IMG/VR virus record: IMGVR_UViG_3300017969_000022
Coordinates: 1 to 46,208 of that record
DNA length: 46,208 nucleotides
Direction: 5' to 3' (one strand)
DNA from: a virus
The notes under the pieces: model-generated
What the model was told of the DNA's origin: nothing
The model's input: only the letters and a program-made list of their open reading frames with translations
The model's database searches: none
In this document: one piece after another, positions 15,572 to 25,874 of the stretch
Numbering within the stretch: the first letter of the stretch is position 1
Layout: each line of letters opens with the position of its first letter
Translations under genes and position numbers: made by a program

Positions 15572-17947
15572 ATGTCATCTGAGGCCGTACAAGGAAAACT
15601 AAGAAACTTTCAGGTATTTGAAGCCACCGTTGTTGACGTGGACAGAAGAACTGGTGACATTTATATCACTACACCGGATATGGCTGAGCTAACAGATCCT
15701 GATGTTATTCCCCCGATATATTACGGAGGCATCTCTGGCACTGGCATTTTTCAGCATCCCGAAATAGGTGACACCGTAATTTGCACAAGGGTTTATCCGG
15801 GAGGAAAGGGAATAACCCAAGGTATAAGGGTAATTCCAAAAACAACCAGAGTATCAGATAGTGAAAATATAGTTAGAAGCGAAAGCCCCTATCTAAAAGC
15901 CGGCACACCAGAATACCCAATAAGAGGGATGGAGCCTGGAGAGGTAAGGTTAAGGGGGCTTGGTGGCAAGCTTGATCTGGTTGGCAGAGGCGAGCGTGGC
16001 AGCGGAATATCCATAGGTACGATATCAGGCTTTGGACTGAATGTAAGGAATAACTCTATAACTAATTCGGCAGCGACCCTTGTTAGTAATTCTTTAAAGA
16101 TAGCAAATGATGCAGCCAGAATAAGCTCAAGAAGCATATACAGATATGTAGATGGAGATCCAGAGCAAATAAATGCTATTTCTTCAAATAGCTATATTAA
16201 AATAGAAGATATAGATGGAGGCAAAAGGAGGGGCCTATTTCCTGGCAAGGAGGCACTTCCATCAGCAATACTTGGTGGCTTTAGAAATCCTGGTTTATCA
16301 GAATATAGGATGGTTATAAATGAGTTTACTGAAACAGACTACTTTAATGGCTGGGATAATGAAGCTGCAGCGAGAGATGACTCAAATCTGAACGGCTTTA
16401 GTTCAGACAAGTCTTTAAAGTCTCTATCTTTTGAAGCGCCTCTACATATGGGTGCTCACCAAATTGTAGAGATAATAATTGGAAATGTAGTTAACTCAAG
16501 GGGCGAAATACTGGACCCCAATTATGGCTCAATAGTTATTGGCGGTGCTACAGGCCTTCCGATTACTGATGAATCACCTGCAAAAATATATGAAAAAGCA
16601 AGGCTTAGATCAAAGCGTGGCATTGGATATCATTTTCAATTATCTACAAATAGCTTATCGACAGGAGTGGCAAACAATAGGGATAACTTTATAGTATCTA
16701 TAGATAAAGAGGGGGTATTAAAAGCCAACATCCCAACCTCATCGAATACCGGAAATGTATTCTATCCAGCATATGCAGAGTTTTACAATGAAACATCTGG
16801 GAAAATTAACACAGAATACTCTTTTTCTAGAAAAACCGAAAAAATTCCCATAACCCTAAGGAGTTCTGGCGATATTTATCTTCCATCTGCACTTGACATA
16901 GAAGACTATGAAAATGATCAAGATTTCCAGGGCGAGGAAGTTCCGGAGAGATACACTGGCATTAGATTTTCAAATGAAAATAAATATTTTAAGGGATTTG
17001 CAAATACATCCGGAGAATCTGATAGTATAAGGGTGAATCCAACAAAGCATCACAACATGTATGCGGCGGCAGAGATGCTTATAGCCAATAAGGTTAGAAG
17101 AATAAATATCCCACTGACAAGCTCTGAGTGTACTGGACTCATAGCTGGGACTGCTATTGGCAAATCATTTGAGATACTACCAGAGAGCGAAACTGGCAAG
17201 TTTGTATATCCAAAGTATATGTCAACAGTAACTGTATTCCCAGGGCAGCCTGCCATCGAAACTGGGGGCAGTACAGTCGTTGCAGGTCGTGGGCTGTCAT
17301 CTGAGGCGCCAAAGTTTGCTAATAGCTTTAGGCTTATAGAGGGTGACTCAGGAATATCTGCCGTTAATACAGACGAATCAGGTAACAAAAGAAGAAATCC
17401 TGGTGGGAAAAGTGCAAATATCAATCTGGAAGGATCGCTTGAGCTTTCAGTCGGAAAAGATAACTTTGATCAAAAATCAATACTGCTAGATACTGCTGGC
17501 GGAATGGTGGCATGGTTTGGCAAAGATAAAAATGATAGGTCAATTGTCATGCAAACGGACGGCTCCGTGTTGGTGAATATCGGCGGAAATAACGGCAATG
17601 AGTTTAACCAAGGAAGCTTTGATCTTAGAGTCAATGTGGCGAATAAAGGATTTGTTGGCGAGCCAGGTGATGATGACGACTCAGATTATTTAATCTCTAT
17701 TAGTGAGGCTGGAATCGTTATAGCCGGGATGAGGAGAGCTACCCCCATGGTTATAAGAAATGATGGAAATTTAATGATAGAAAGTGGGTCAAAGGTAATC
17801 TTGAGTGGGACGAGCGTAGTTGTCAGAGAGGGCGCAAGGCCCGAGCGAAAGCTAAACAAGGATCCTGTTTCTGCTGACACTCCAGACGCAAATCTAGAGG
17901 GTGTGGCGGATCAGGTAGGCTGTATTGTCGATAGTGCAAACGAATAA
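15572..17947 (+). CDS. Baseplate central spike protein with N-terminal OB fold (gp5/VgrG-type)
   Basis: 791 residues, preceded by an AAGGT motif. Residues about 10-95 form the OB-fold pattern of gp5-like spikes: FQVFEATVVDVDRRTGDIYI, then PPIYYGGISGTGIFQHPEIG, DTVICTRVYPGG and KGITQGIRVIP. This domain joins the hub trimer. The middle (about 100-560) is beta-rich with no lysozyme-type catalytic region of the T4 gp5 kind. Residues about 600-760 show the repeating strands of a beta-helical needle: SLELSVGKDNFDQKSILLDT, then AGGMVAWFGKDKNDRSIVMQ, TDGSVLVNIGG and DGNLMIESGSKVILSGTSVV. So the spike seems to be a non-enzymatic puncturing needle. No PAAR-like tip protein was recognised elsewhere in the window. 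Hub, spike and the next giant gene are consecutive, consistent with a central baseplate module. Confidence 0.8.
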   Translation: MSSEAVQGKLRNFQVFEATVVDVDRRTGDIYITTPDMAELTDPDVIPPIYYGGISGTGIFQHPEIGDTVICTRVYPGGKGITQGIRVIPKTTRVSDSENIVRSESPYLKAGTPEYPIRGMEPGEVRLRGLGGKLDLVGRGERGSGISIGTISGFGLNVRNNSITNSAATLVSNSLKIANDAARISSRSIYRYVDGDPEQINAISSNSYIKIEDIDGGKRRGLFPGKEALPSAILGGFRNPGLSEYRMVINEFTETDYFNGWDNEAAARDDSNLNGFSSDKSLKSLSFEAPLHMGAHQIVEIIIGNVVNSRGEILDPNYGSIVIGGATGLPITDESPAKIYEKARLRSKRGIGYHFQLSTNSLSTGVANNRDNFIVSIDKEGVLKANIPTSSNTGNVFYPAYAEFYNETSGKINTEYSFSRKTEKIPITLRSSGDIYLPSALDIEDYENDQDFQGEEVPERYTGIRFSNENKYFKGFANTSGESDSIRVNPTKHHNMYAAAEMLIANKVRRINIPLTSSECTGLIAGTAIGKSFEILPESETGKFVYPKYMSTVTVFPGQPAIETGGSTVVAGRGLSSEAPKFANSFRLIEGDSGISAVNTDESGNKRRNPGGKSANINLEGSLELSVGKDNFDQKSILLDTAGGMVAWFGKDKNDRSIVMQTDGSVLVNIGGNNGNEFNQGSFDLRVNVANKGFVGEPGDDDDSDYLISISEAGIVIAGMRRATPMVIRNDGNLMIESGSKVILSGTSVVVREGARPERKLNKDPVSADTPDANLEGVADQVGCIVDSANE

Positions 17948-17951
17948 GCTT

Positions 17952-17975
17952 AATATATATTATTTATATATTTTT
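17952..17975 (+). terminator. AT-only hairpin after the spike gene (weak terminator candidate)
   Basis: AATATATA (17952-17959), loop TTATT and TATATATT (17965-17972) form a perfect 8-bp stem made only of A-T pairs, followed by TTT. It sits directly after the spike stop codon in a 64-base gap. The stem is too weak for a confident terminator call; it may be partial termination, an mRNA-end structure or chance. Confidence 0.3.
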
Positions 17976-17978
17976 AAG

Positions 17979-17984
17979 TATAAT
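17979..17984 (+). promoter_or_regulatory. Candidate -10 box (TATAAT) before the 2619-residue gene
   Basis: TATAAT in the context AAGTATAATTA, 27 bases before the ATG at 18012 and directly after an A-T hairpin. It shares the GTATAAT core with two other intergenic sites (10665 and 46140). No TTGACA-like box is visible at 17 bases upstream because that stretch is the A-T hairpin. The gene's own ribosome-binding site is weak (GTGGA about 8 bases before the start). Confidence 0.35.
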
Positions 17985-18011
17985 TATCATTAGTTAAAGT
18001 GGACATCCTTT

Positions 18012-21000
18012 ATGAGTAGCATACTAAAAGCTGTTATTGGAGAAATTAATACCAGAGAAGAATATACCTCCGTAAAAGTCAATTGCGATGACGAAGAAAG
18101 CGGCAAGTCTATTTTCCCAAATTCTGGTATAAAAGTTTTATTTCCAAAGAAAGATTATGATGGAAAAGATAACGAAAAAACAGAAACCGTGCCATTAATA
18201 GGCGGCTCTGTAGTTAAAATTTCTTTAAATGATAGCATTTCCTTAAAGGTCCAAGAAGATAAGTATAAAAAAATTGTTAATAGGATTAATAATAAGCTAA
18301 CTGGCTTAAACAGCTTAGCAGCTTTTATGGAAAATAAAATATACAAACAAGGGCCAGAAATAAAAAGTTATTCTGATCTTGCAGAGATATATATTAAGAT
18401 AAATAATTTTTTGGAGAAAACAAATCATTTTCCAAAAAATCTTCAAGCGCTTCAGATTCCAACAATAAATTTGTCCTCCCTTACTTCGTCTGAAATAAAG
18501 ACCACTTTACAGGTTAATGCGGAAATAGAAAGAGCAGCAGCCAATGGCTCCAGGCTATCAGGTACTTCTCTCGTCGGCTCGTTTAAATTTATTCCGTTTG
18601 AAACAATTGATGAGATATACAAGATATTAACAAATAAATTTGATGTTGGCGGAATTGCTGATAATATAACAATATCTGGAGATACTTTTTTTAATGCTGC
18701 TGTTTCTGTAAATAATCTTCAGGATTCAGCAGAAAATAAGAATGCGACAAGTGATGGTGATGATGAGGCTATAGCCAAAGCAATATTAAATATATTTCCA
18801 ATCCTTAGAATAGATGAAGATAAAATATTTGGAGAAGATAACCAAATTACAGCTGGCTATTATACAATTTACAAAGATGCCCTGTATTTAAAGACGCCAG
18901 ATTTGAGCGGCAGAAACGCTGCTGGATCTTCAGATAATCCATATAACCTAGGAGAGGAAGACCCCGAGGAAGCAATAAATTTTATATTTGAAATGAATAT
19001 AAGATCAGGGTATGATGCAATTTGCTTTGATTACTTAGCGCCTGCAGATATAAGTGTTGTTGAAAATGAATATGAATTTCCGCCCCAGAAGAATGGCGGA
19101 AGCATAGAGGTCGAGGTCGAGGCGCTTGGGCTTTCTGAAAATGCAAGCTACTTTTTGTCCCCAATAAATAATTCGGTAGAAGCGAAAATTATTGGCGTAA
19201 AAAATGTGAAGACCGTATCTGATGGAGTAGAGTTTTTTACGGCGCCAAATCTTACTGTGCCTTATTTTTCTAATGAATCTGCTCTAAAACCATTCTTTAA
19301 TTTATCTACAGAAGAGTTTGTAGGAGTAGCAAAAGTAGCTCAAGACAGATTAAGTTATTCTGAAATATTTGGAGATGGAAACGTAAGCCTTGGAAGTACC
19401 TTATTTTACTGGAACACCGGAGTGCCCGGAGAGCCTGCTATATCTGTAGACATAAAAAATGCCGGAATACCACTATTGGGTCTTGATGCAGTCCTTGGAA
19501 TTTCAAGCTCACAGTATTGCGGATACGCAAATAGAACAGATATTTATCTTGGAAGAAGAGACGAGGAAGAATCATATAAAAGAAATGATAATAAGTATCT
19601 TAGCGAGACAGTATATGCTTCAAAAGACTTCTTTATGTCTCTTGTTCCAAATATATCCCGAGAAGATCAAATCCCAAAATTCTGGATTAAAGGTGGCGCT
19701 GTATCAAACCCCGAAGGGCCAGAGGGGAGCGAAACTGTAAAAATAACTTTTGGGTCTTCAAAAGATGACTTTCTTAGCTTATCTAATTTTAATAATAATG
19801 AAGATGTTGAATTTGCATTATATTCAGTAGATGAGTTAGGCCAAGTAACCAGGGCTTCTGGGCCAAATATTAAGCTACAAAAGCATGAGCCCTCATCTTT
19901 ATCAGCAACACCTAGTGGCTTTTTTGAAGATGCAGTAATAATAAAGCCCGGCGTGTTAGCCCCAGATCTTACCTTTGAATTGGAAAAAACCGTTGATGTA
20001 AAATCTATTAAGCTTTATACTGACGAGGTAGATGAAAATTTAGCTGTAGATTTAACTGGTTATGAAATAACAGAAACTGGGTCCGGATTCGTCTTATCTT
20101 TTGGGGGACTAAATGTAGAGGGTGTATTTGGAACAAATTCAGGAACCTACTGGATTCAGATTAATGATTCTGGGGAAAGACTGCCATTCTATATAGCTGG
20201 CGTAAATGTTGATAGCGTTGAGCTGCTGCCTGGTGCCCCCGAGAAAAAGGTAAAATTCGAAGACCCAGATGGACTTTCTGCCCGGGGATTTGGAAAGACA
20301 ATAGATTCTATTCCAATTCTACTTGATGGATCTAATGCCGAGATAACTTTAAGATATAATAAAAAGATATTTAAAAGTGGAGCAGAAATATATGGTTATT
20401 TTGCATTTATTAAAGATGGAAATGATGGAGTCAATAAGAAAATTTTATCTGAAGATATTGGATTTTTAAAAGAAGAAGACGATGAGCAGGGCAGAATATA
20501 TGAGGCTAGTCTAAAAAAAGACGGCGCCGTGGATGTGCCGTGCTATATTCCTACCAACATAGAGTTCGAGTTTGGAAGTACATATTTTTCAAGGCTGTCA
20601 AATAAAAAAGCTCTGCTAAAATTCCCCGGCCCTGCAGGAGGGCTAAACATAAGCAGGCTCAACAAAATGGTCGGCGGTGGCATTTGGTCCCCAGCATATA
20701 TAGTTCTTACAAATGAAAAGCTTTCAAATAAGCCGGCAGGAGTAATTACTCTGAGTGACTCCGATAACTCATATGCCGCCATACGGATAGGAAGCCCGCC
20801 ATCTGAAACAGAAAATATAAAGCCGGCATTCATAACGCCGCCGCATGTGCTTGGAATGGTGGCGCAGATTCCTGGCGAACAAAGAGCGTTCGCATCATCA
20901 TCCAAAAAAATAAAGGATTATCTGGATTCTCTAAGGGGTATTGCGGATAGCGATGATATAGCAAGCGATGATGTAGTTGGCCCAATAGTTGCAGAAGATA

Positions 21001-24000
21001 GTTTAGATAGATTATCTATAATATTTGCGGGACCCAATAATGAAAAAAGAAAAGGCAAAAAATACACAACATATATAGGCTCTACAAAAATAAGCAAAAG
21101 CAAAAGAGCCGGGAAAATAGTCTCGCTGTCTGCCGCCGACAACCTTCTTCTTGTAAATCTTAAGGGAATAAAAAAGATAAACAGTGTAGGCTGGACAAAC
21201 ATTGTTATCAAAAAAAGAGATAAAAGATTCAATGTTAGCTATGATTCAACAGTATATAATGTATCAACTGTATCATTTTTATGCCCCGAAGATTCCAAAG
21301 ATAAAAATTGCGAAGTATTTAAGGAGGCTGAAGGTCAATCGTTTGTTAATACTGCTGACGCTAAGTATATTCTTACAAAGAATGCTTCTGGCGATAGAAT
21401 GTGTTATGAGTCGGCCAACATATTCCCGGATGTTAATAATACTGGGCTTCATCCAATACCCTACTACCCGAGCCTCAATAAAGACAAAGCGCTAGAAGAG
21501 GGCAGTTGTAATGACAATTACTCTCTTGAGGGGGACTCTACTTATGCATTCTTTAGAAATCCAATAAAAATAACTCCAGATGTAAACCTAACTTTAAAAC
21601 TACTTTTAACTGACACTGATACAAGTGATAAAGATGATAAAAACGGAGAAATTGTATATATAAATACGTTCGGAACCGTTAGCGTGCCAGAGGGGCTCGA
21701 TGCTTTAACCGAAGCTTATGATAGGGCAAAGGAGAAGACTAGTGATGCGCTCGAAGAAGCCAAGGGTCAGGTAGAGTCATATAAAGAAGAGCTTGAGCCT
21801 TCTGACGAAGCAGGGAGGAGCGAAGAGGAGATAAATCAGGATATCGCGGAAACTCAAGAAAGGATAGATAAGTATAGTGAGGCCGATGAAGCAGCCGAAA
21901 GCGCCCTCAGCGAGGCAGAGACGGCTCAGGCTGAAGCCGATGCTAAGCAGCAGGCTCTAGACGCGGCGAAGGCTTCTGGCGATGACGCTGCTATTCAAGC
22001 CGCCCAGGATGCTGCCGATAAGGCTAACGCCGCTTTAGAAGGAGCCTTAGATGCTGCAAATAGCGCGGTGAATGCATTTAACGATGCTATAAATTTCTTA
22101 AATAATAATTTACCGCCCGACTTTCTTTCAAGTTCAATAATGGCTGTCAATGATCTTCTTAATGATGTTGAGGATGCCCTATCTCCATCAGAAAGAGCAA
22201 GCGATTTTTATGGCATAAAGATACCTGACACGCTTATAGATGCTAATACTACTATATTTAGTTCTAAGCTTGATCTGTCTAACCCAGAAGAAGTAAGGCT
22301 AAATATCAAAACTAAATTTGATCAAGTTGCAGCGATTAAATTTAATTCTCCAGAAATTTTAAGAATAAATTTTAATGATGAAGATTATTTACCAAATAAT
22401 TTTGGAGATATAAAGCTTAACGATCAGCAAAGTGTACTGCTATTAACTACAGTTGGTACCAGCAAAAGAACAAAATTAGAGATAAATAATATAAGAACTG
22501 ATTTTATTATAAAAGAAGAAATAGGCATCATAAAGGTGCTTGAGGTTATAATAGAATCAAAAAATCAATATATTCTTTCTGGTGGCGATCCATGTCTTGA
22601 GATAGCTCTTACAAATTCAAATGAGGATCATATAGGTCTATCAGATTTTGATAATGCACTTGCTATTGATACAGCTGATGTATATGAAAGATATATATCT
22701 GGAGGAGATAGAGTTAAATCTGGAGATATTGCTGCAATAAAAGAAAGATTGGTAGATAATCCATTGAGATTTCTGTCGGTAAAGTTAGATGAAGCAAATG
22801 TTCCAAAAGAATTTATAAATAGTTTTTGTGATTTATCTTTTCACTTAACTGCAGAGCTTTCATTACAGTTAAGAAACTTTAAAGTTCTTTTAATTCCCAT
22901 TAAAGTTATACTGTGCATAATAGATGTAATATGTGCCCTGCTTCATCCCATTAGACTTGCCTTTGCTATAATAAGATTATTCTTGTGCTTATACGATTTA
23001 ATCTTACTGCTGCCTCAGCTTGCTGTTCCGGCGATGTTTATTGATCTGGTATTGCACTTGCTAGAGCTACTGCTCTGTGTTATAGTTAAGATACTCAGCA
23101 TTTGTAATGCTATAAATGAAATCATAACAGCACTTGCCGTAGCAATAGAGGAAAAGAATTATCCAGCAATTGTTGCATTAGAAGAAACTCTTAATGAGCA
23201 TCTAATAAGTCTTGAGGCTGACCTTGAGGTGCTTAGGCCGATAATAACTATTTTGGGCCTCTTTTTAGAGCTTTTAGAACTTGTTTTTGCATTCCCCTGC
23301 CAGATTGGAGCAGATGAGGACGACCCGACCTGTATAGACCCATCAATGATTGCCGGCATAATTCTGGGCAAGGTTGCTCCATTCGGAAAGGTAGAGCCCG
23401 ACGCCCTCCTTCCTCTTGCACAGACTTATTCAACTCTTGACCCAGCAGATTCTAATTTTGGCAACACTCCAAGCTCAGGGGACGATGATGACTCTGAAAG
23501 ATTTGGCAGCTCAGATATTCTAAAGGAGACTAGGGAAAATGCAGGAAGCATTGTTGTTCTGGACAACACGGGTTATGCGGGCAAGGATCTTACTGGATTA
23601 ACTGATTCAAAAACTGGGGAACCAATACAAATCGAAGCAGGCGGCTTCTTCTCTGGAGATGATGATGACGATGGTAATCTTGATAATATCGACTATACTA
23701 AATTAAGATTTATAGCAGAACGGGCCAGTCACTTTGAGGCTGCATTTGGCATATCTTTCACAAAATCAACTAAGAAATTTAACTTATTTACCGGCCCTGA
23801 TCCAAGGCTTGTTGAGTTCCAGTTTAATGAAAAAGGGTTGACTAATCCGCTTGCGTTTAACTGGTTCTTAGCAGCATTCTTTAGAAAAAAGAACATAGAT
23901 CTGCTGCAGACAATGGATGCTCCTCCCGGCTTTGTAATACCAGACGGAAACTCTCTTGTGGTTAATAGCGGACAAGTAGGTTTTACCTCTCCAGTCGATG

Positions 24001-25871
24001 GCTCTTCAGATTATGTTGATGGAAGCTTCTCTGGATTCTACCTGGAAGAGGCTGGCACGGATGGGTCAGCGACATATTACCAGCCAAAGGAGCTTGTTGC
24101 AACGGTTGCTGTTTCGGAGGCCGGAACGGATGAGGATGGCCAGGCAGTCTTTAATGAAGTCGAAGTAACAAAGCCGTTCCCTAACTTCCCGATGCTTGCA
24201 ATGGTTGATGATGATTTTAACGTTTACTTTGTCGAGCAAGGCGAGGGAGGACAGGGCGGAATTAGGGTCGAGAATATAGATGGAGTTGATTGTATAACTT
24301 CTATTAGCGCAAAAATGATAAATTTCCCAAGCGCTCCTAAAAAGAAATTTTCAAGAGAAGATTTAGAGGTTTATCGTAATGCTGAAAGCCTGAAGCCTAA
24401 AAGCGATAGAGGCAAAGATATAGAGGACGGCGGAATATCCCTAACTGGTTCTTCGGGGCCAGAGACTGTATCAGAGACGGCAGATGTTAAGCTTGGACAA
24501 ATATTAGTTTATGAGCAAGCAAATGCAAACTGGTTATCTGGAGAGTTTGCGCCAGATGGTGAAGGTAGCGGCTACTTTAATGGAGACGAAGAATTTAAGT
24601 CTAAAAACTTCAATGATGAATTTGGCGTTTACACCGCTCAATATGTAAAAGATGAATTTGATGACGGCAATGATGTCAATGGGGTTTTGATTGATCCTAT
24701 TTCTGATCCTCCCTTCCCAGATTACGGAATATTTGACTGGGCAAATGGCAGCAAAAAAGAAAGAAATGATTTTGGGGATTCTATAGACTCAATCAAGGTT
24801 TTCGACTTCCCAAATCTTTATTTTATAGATATGAGGCATGTAGCCCAGGATATAGAGGCTGCATGCGGCTCTAAGCCTCAGGAACTTCTTTTGGATCAGG
24901 ATGTTTTCACAGACGACGGACAAAATGATTTAGCCGACATTGTTGATGAGACAAAAGATTGCGTTGAGACTTTTGTAAACTTCTTCCTGTCGTCCAGCGA
25001 GAGCAGCACAACCGGGCTACCAGAAGGTGTTGTTCCAAGAATAAGAGCGCAAATTAACCTTGGAATTCTTCCAGAAAGAATCGTTGTTAATGATGTTGTA
25101 TCACTATACAATAGTACAAGAGAGTGCCTCGATGATAAGGTTGATAGGGTGTGCAAGTACGTGGTAAACCCATTAAACACGTCATTTAAACTTCTAAATG
25201 ATATAGATGAGACTCCTTTAACCGATTATGTTGATCCAGAGCAGCAGGATTTGGCGAGGCTTATAAATTACGATGTTGTAGATGAATTAGAGTTTGATAC
25301 AGATCTTCAGGGATTCCCCAAAATTACTGGGGCAATGGAATATGCATCAGGCGTTGGCGATCTTGCAGTGGTAACAGTTGGGGAAAAGGCAATAATTAGG
25401 ATTATACCAAGAGATTGTTATGATGATATAATTTCTGCATCCTTGGACCTAACGGATAAAATTCAAATACAAATTTTAGAGGATCAAACAGGTGGAGCCG
25501 AGCTTGTTGAGCCAGAAGAGGGGTCTGGACTTTATGTAAAAGATGGAGGCGAGTATACTGCCGCAATTACCGCAACAGAGCCGGGGGCAGTAAAGATAAA
25601 GGCAACAATATGTTCTGTGTCAGTTCAGGCGGTAACCGAGAGAGCGCTTGTACCGTCTCTTGAAAATACTGTACTCGTTGACTGTGTTGATGATTCTGGA
25701 GAAGAAGCTGGTAGCGTTGAAGAAAACTTTGCACCTGGAGCACTTACAAAAGTTGATAGAGTGCTGACCATAGTCTTTACTGCTGCACCTATTTCCTCCA
25801 ATAAGAAAGATGATTCTAGTCGTCTTGCGATTCCAAGAGCACAGGTATTTGGTACAAATTTGGAGAATTAA
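18012..25871 (+). CDS. Giant baseplate-region protein with central hydrophobic helices, 2619 aa
   Basis: Not recognised as a known family. From N to C: residues 1-600, mixed; about 600-900, Ig-like beta repeats (SGPNIKLQKHEPSSLSATPS; DVKSIKLYTDEVDENLAVDL); 900-1230, mixed; about 1232-1365, a long Ala/Glu-rich coiled coil (AEADAKQQALDAAKAS and similar). Residues about 1620-1764 are strikingly hydrophobic, with several membrane-like helices (KVLLIPIKVILCIIDVICAL; LAFAIIRLFLCLYDLILLLP; IDLVLHLLELLLCVIVKILS; ILGLFLELLELVFAF). Asp-rich loops follow (GDDDDDGNLDNID near 1882). The C-terminus is Ig-like (about 2440-2530, ending GEYTAAITATEPGAVKIKAT). The gene lies between the central spike and gp25/J wedge genes, so the protein is probably a structural tail-tip component. 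The hydrophobic block suggests a part stored inside the baseplate and inserted into the host membrane on infection, but that is inference. There is no signal peptide and no enzyme motif. Confidence 0.75.
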   Translation: MSSILKAVIGEINTREEYTSVKVNCDDEESGKSIFPNSGIKVLFPKKDYDGKDNEKTETVPLIGGSVVKISLNDSISLKVQEDKYKKIVNRINNKLTGLNSLAAFMENKIYKQGPEIKSYSDLAEIYIKINNFLEKTNHFPKNLQALQIPTINLSSLTSSEIKTTLQVNAEIERAAANGSRLSGTSLVGSFKFIPFETIDEIYKILTNKFDVGGIADNITISGDTFFNAAVSVNNLQDSAENKNATSDGDDEAIAKAILNIFPILRIDEDKIFGEDNQITAGYYTIYKDALYLKTPDLSGRNAAGSSDNPYNLGEEDPEEAINFIFEMNIRSGYDAICFDYLAPADISVVENEYEFPPQKNGGSIEVEVEALGLSENASYFLSPINNSVEAKIIGVKNVKTVSDGVEFFTAPNLTVPYFSNESALKPFFNLSTEEFVGVAKVAQDRLSYSEIFGDGNVSLGSTLFYWNTGVPGEPAISVDIKNAGIPLLGLDAVLGISSSQYCGYANRTDIYLGRRDEEESYKRNDNKYLSETVYASKDFFMSLVPNISREDQIPKFWIKGGAVSNPEGPEGSETVKITFGSSKDDFLSLSNFNNNEDVEFALYSVDELGQVTRASGPNIKLQKHEPSSLSATPSGFFEDAVIIKPGVLAPDLTFELEKTVDVKSIKLYTDEVDENLAVDLTGYEITETGSGFVLSFGGLNVEGVFGTNSGTYWIQINDSGERLPFYIAGVNVDSVELLPGAPEKKVKFEDPDGLSARGFGKTIDSIPILLDGSNAEITLRYNKKIFKSGAEIYGYFAFIKDGNDGVNKKILSEDIGFLKEEDDEQGRIYEASLKKDGAVDVPCYIPTNIEFEFGSTYFSRLSNKKALLKFPGPAGGLNISRLNKMVGGGIWSPAYIVLTNEKLSNKPAGVITLSDSDNSYAAIRIGSPPSETENIKPAFITPPHVLGMVAQIPGEQRAFASSSKKIKDYLDSLRGIADSDDIASDDVVGPIVAEDSLDRLSIIFAGPNNEKRKGKKYTTYIGSTKISKSKRAGKIVSLSAADNLLLVNLKGIKKINSVGWTNIVIKKRDKRFNVSYDSTVYNVSTVSFLCPEDSKDKNCEVFKEAEGQSFVNTADAKYILTKNASGDRMCYESANIFPDVNNTGLHPIPYYPSLNKDKALEEGSCNDNYSLEGDSTYAFFRNPIKITPDVNLTLKLLLTDTDTSDKDDKNGEIVYINTFGTVSVPEGLDALTEAYDRAKEKTSDALEEAKGQVESYKEELEPSDEAGRSEEEINQDIAETQERIDKYSEADEAAESALSEAETAQAEADAKQQALDAAKASGDDAAIQAAQDAADKANAALEGALDAANSAVNAFNDAINFLNNNLPPDFLSSSIMAVNDLLNDVEDALSPSERASDFYGIKIPDTLIDANTTIFSSKLDLSNPEEVRLNIKTKFDQVAAIKFNSPEILRINFNDEDYLPNNFGDIKLNDQQSVLLLTTVGTSKRTKLEINNIRTDFIIKEEIGIIKVLEVIIESKNQYILSGGDPCLEIALTNSNEDHIGLSDFDNALAIDTADVYERYISGGDRVKSGDIAAIKERLVDNPLRFLSVKLDEANVPKEFINSFCDLSFHLTAELSLQLRNFKVLLIPIKVILCIIDVICALLHPIRLAFAIIRLFLCLYDLILLLPQLAVPAMFIDLVLHLLELLLCVIVKILSICNAINEIITALAVAIEEKNYPAIVALEETLNEHLISLEADLEVLRPIITILGLFLELLELVFAFPCQIGADEDDPTCIDPSMIAGIILGKVAPFGKVEPDALLPLAQTYSTLDPADSNFGNTPSSGDDDDSERFGSSDILKETRENAGSIVVLDNTGYAGKDLTGLTDSKTGEPIQIEAGGFFSGDDDDDGNLDNIDYTKLRFIAERASHFEAAFGISFTKSTKKFNLFTGPDPRLVEFQFNEKGLTNPLAFNWFLAAFFRKKNIDLLQTMDAPPGFVIPDGNSLVVNSGQVGFTSPVDGSSDYVDGSFSGFYLEEAGTDGSATYYQPKELVATVAVSEAGTDEDGQAVFNEVEVTKPFPNFPMLAMVDDDFNVYFVEQGEGGQGGIRVENIDGVDCITSISAKMINFPSAPKKKFSREDLEVYRNAESLKPKSDRGKDIEDGGISLTGSSGPETVSETADVKLGQILVYEQANANWLSGEFAPDGEGSGYFNGDEEFKSKNFNDEFGVYTAQYVKDEFDDGNDVNGVLIDPISDPPFPDYGIFDWANGSKKERNDFGDSIDSIKVFDFPNLYFIDMRHVAQDIEAACGSKPQELLLDQDVFTDDGQNDLADIVDETKDCVETFVNFFLSSSESSTTGLPEGVVPRIRAQINLGILPERIVVNDVVSLYNSTRECLDDKVDRVCKYVVNPLNTSFKLLNDIDETPLTDYVDPEQQDLARLINYDVVDELEFDTDLQGFPKITGAMEYASGVGDLAVVTVGEKAIIRIIPRDCYDDIISASLDLTDKIQIQILEDQTGGAELVEPEEGSGLYVKDGGEYTAAITATEPGAVKIKATICSVSVQAVTERALVPSLENTVLVDCVDDSGEEAGSVEENFAPGALTKVDRVLTIVFTAAPISSNKKDDSSRLAIPRAQVFGTNLEN

Positions 25872-25874
25872 AAA

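Noticed and set aside
17050-17424. 124-residue open frame on the - strand within the spike gene
   Set aside because: Shadow of the beta-helical spike coding sequence; P/S/L-rich pattern without recognisable motif.
21697-22100. Ala/Glu-rich stretch as a second tape measure
   Set aside because: Only about 130 residues of coiled coil inside an otherwise beta-rich protein; the normal tape measure is present after the chaperone.
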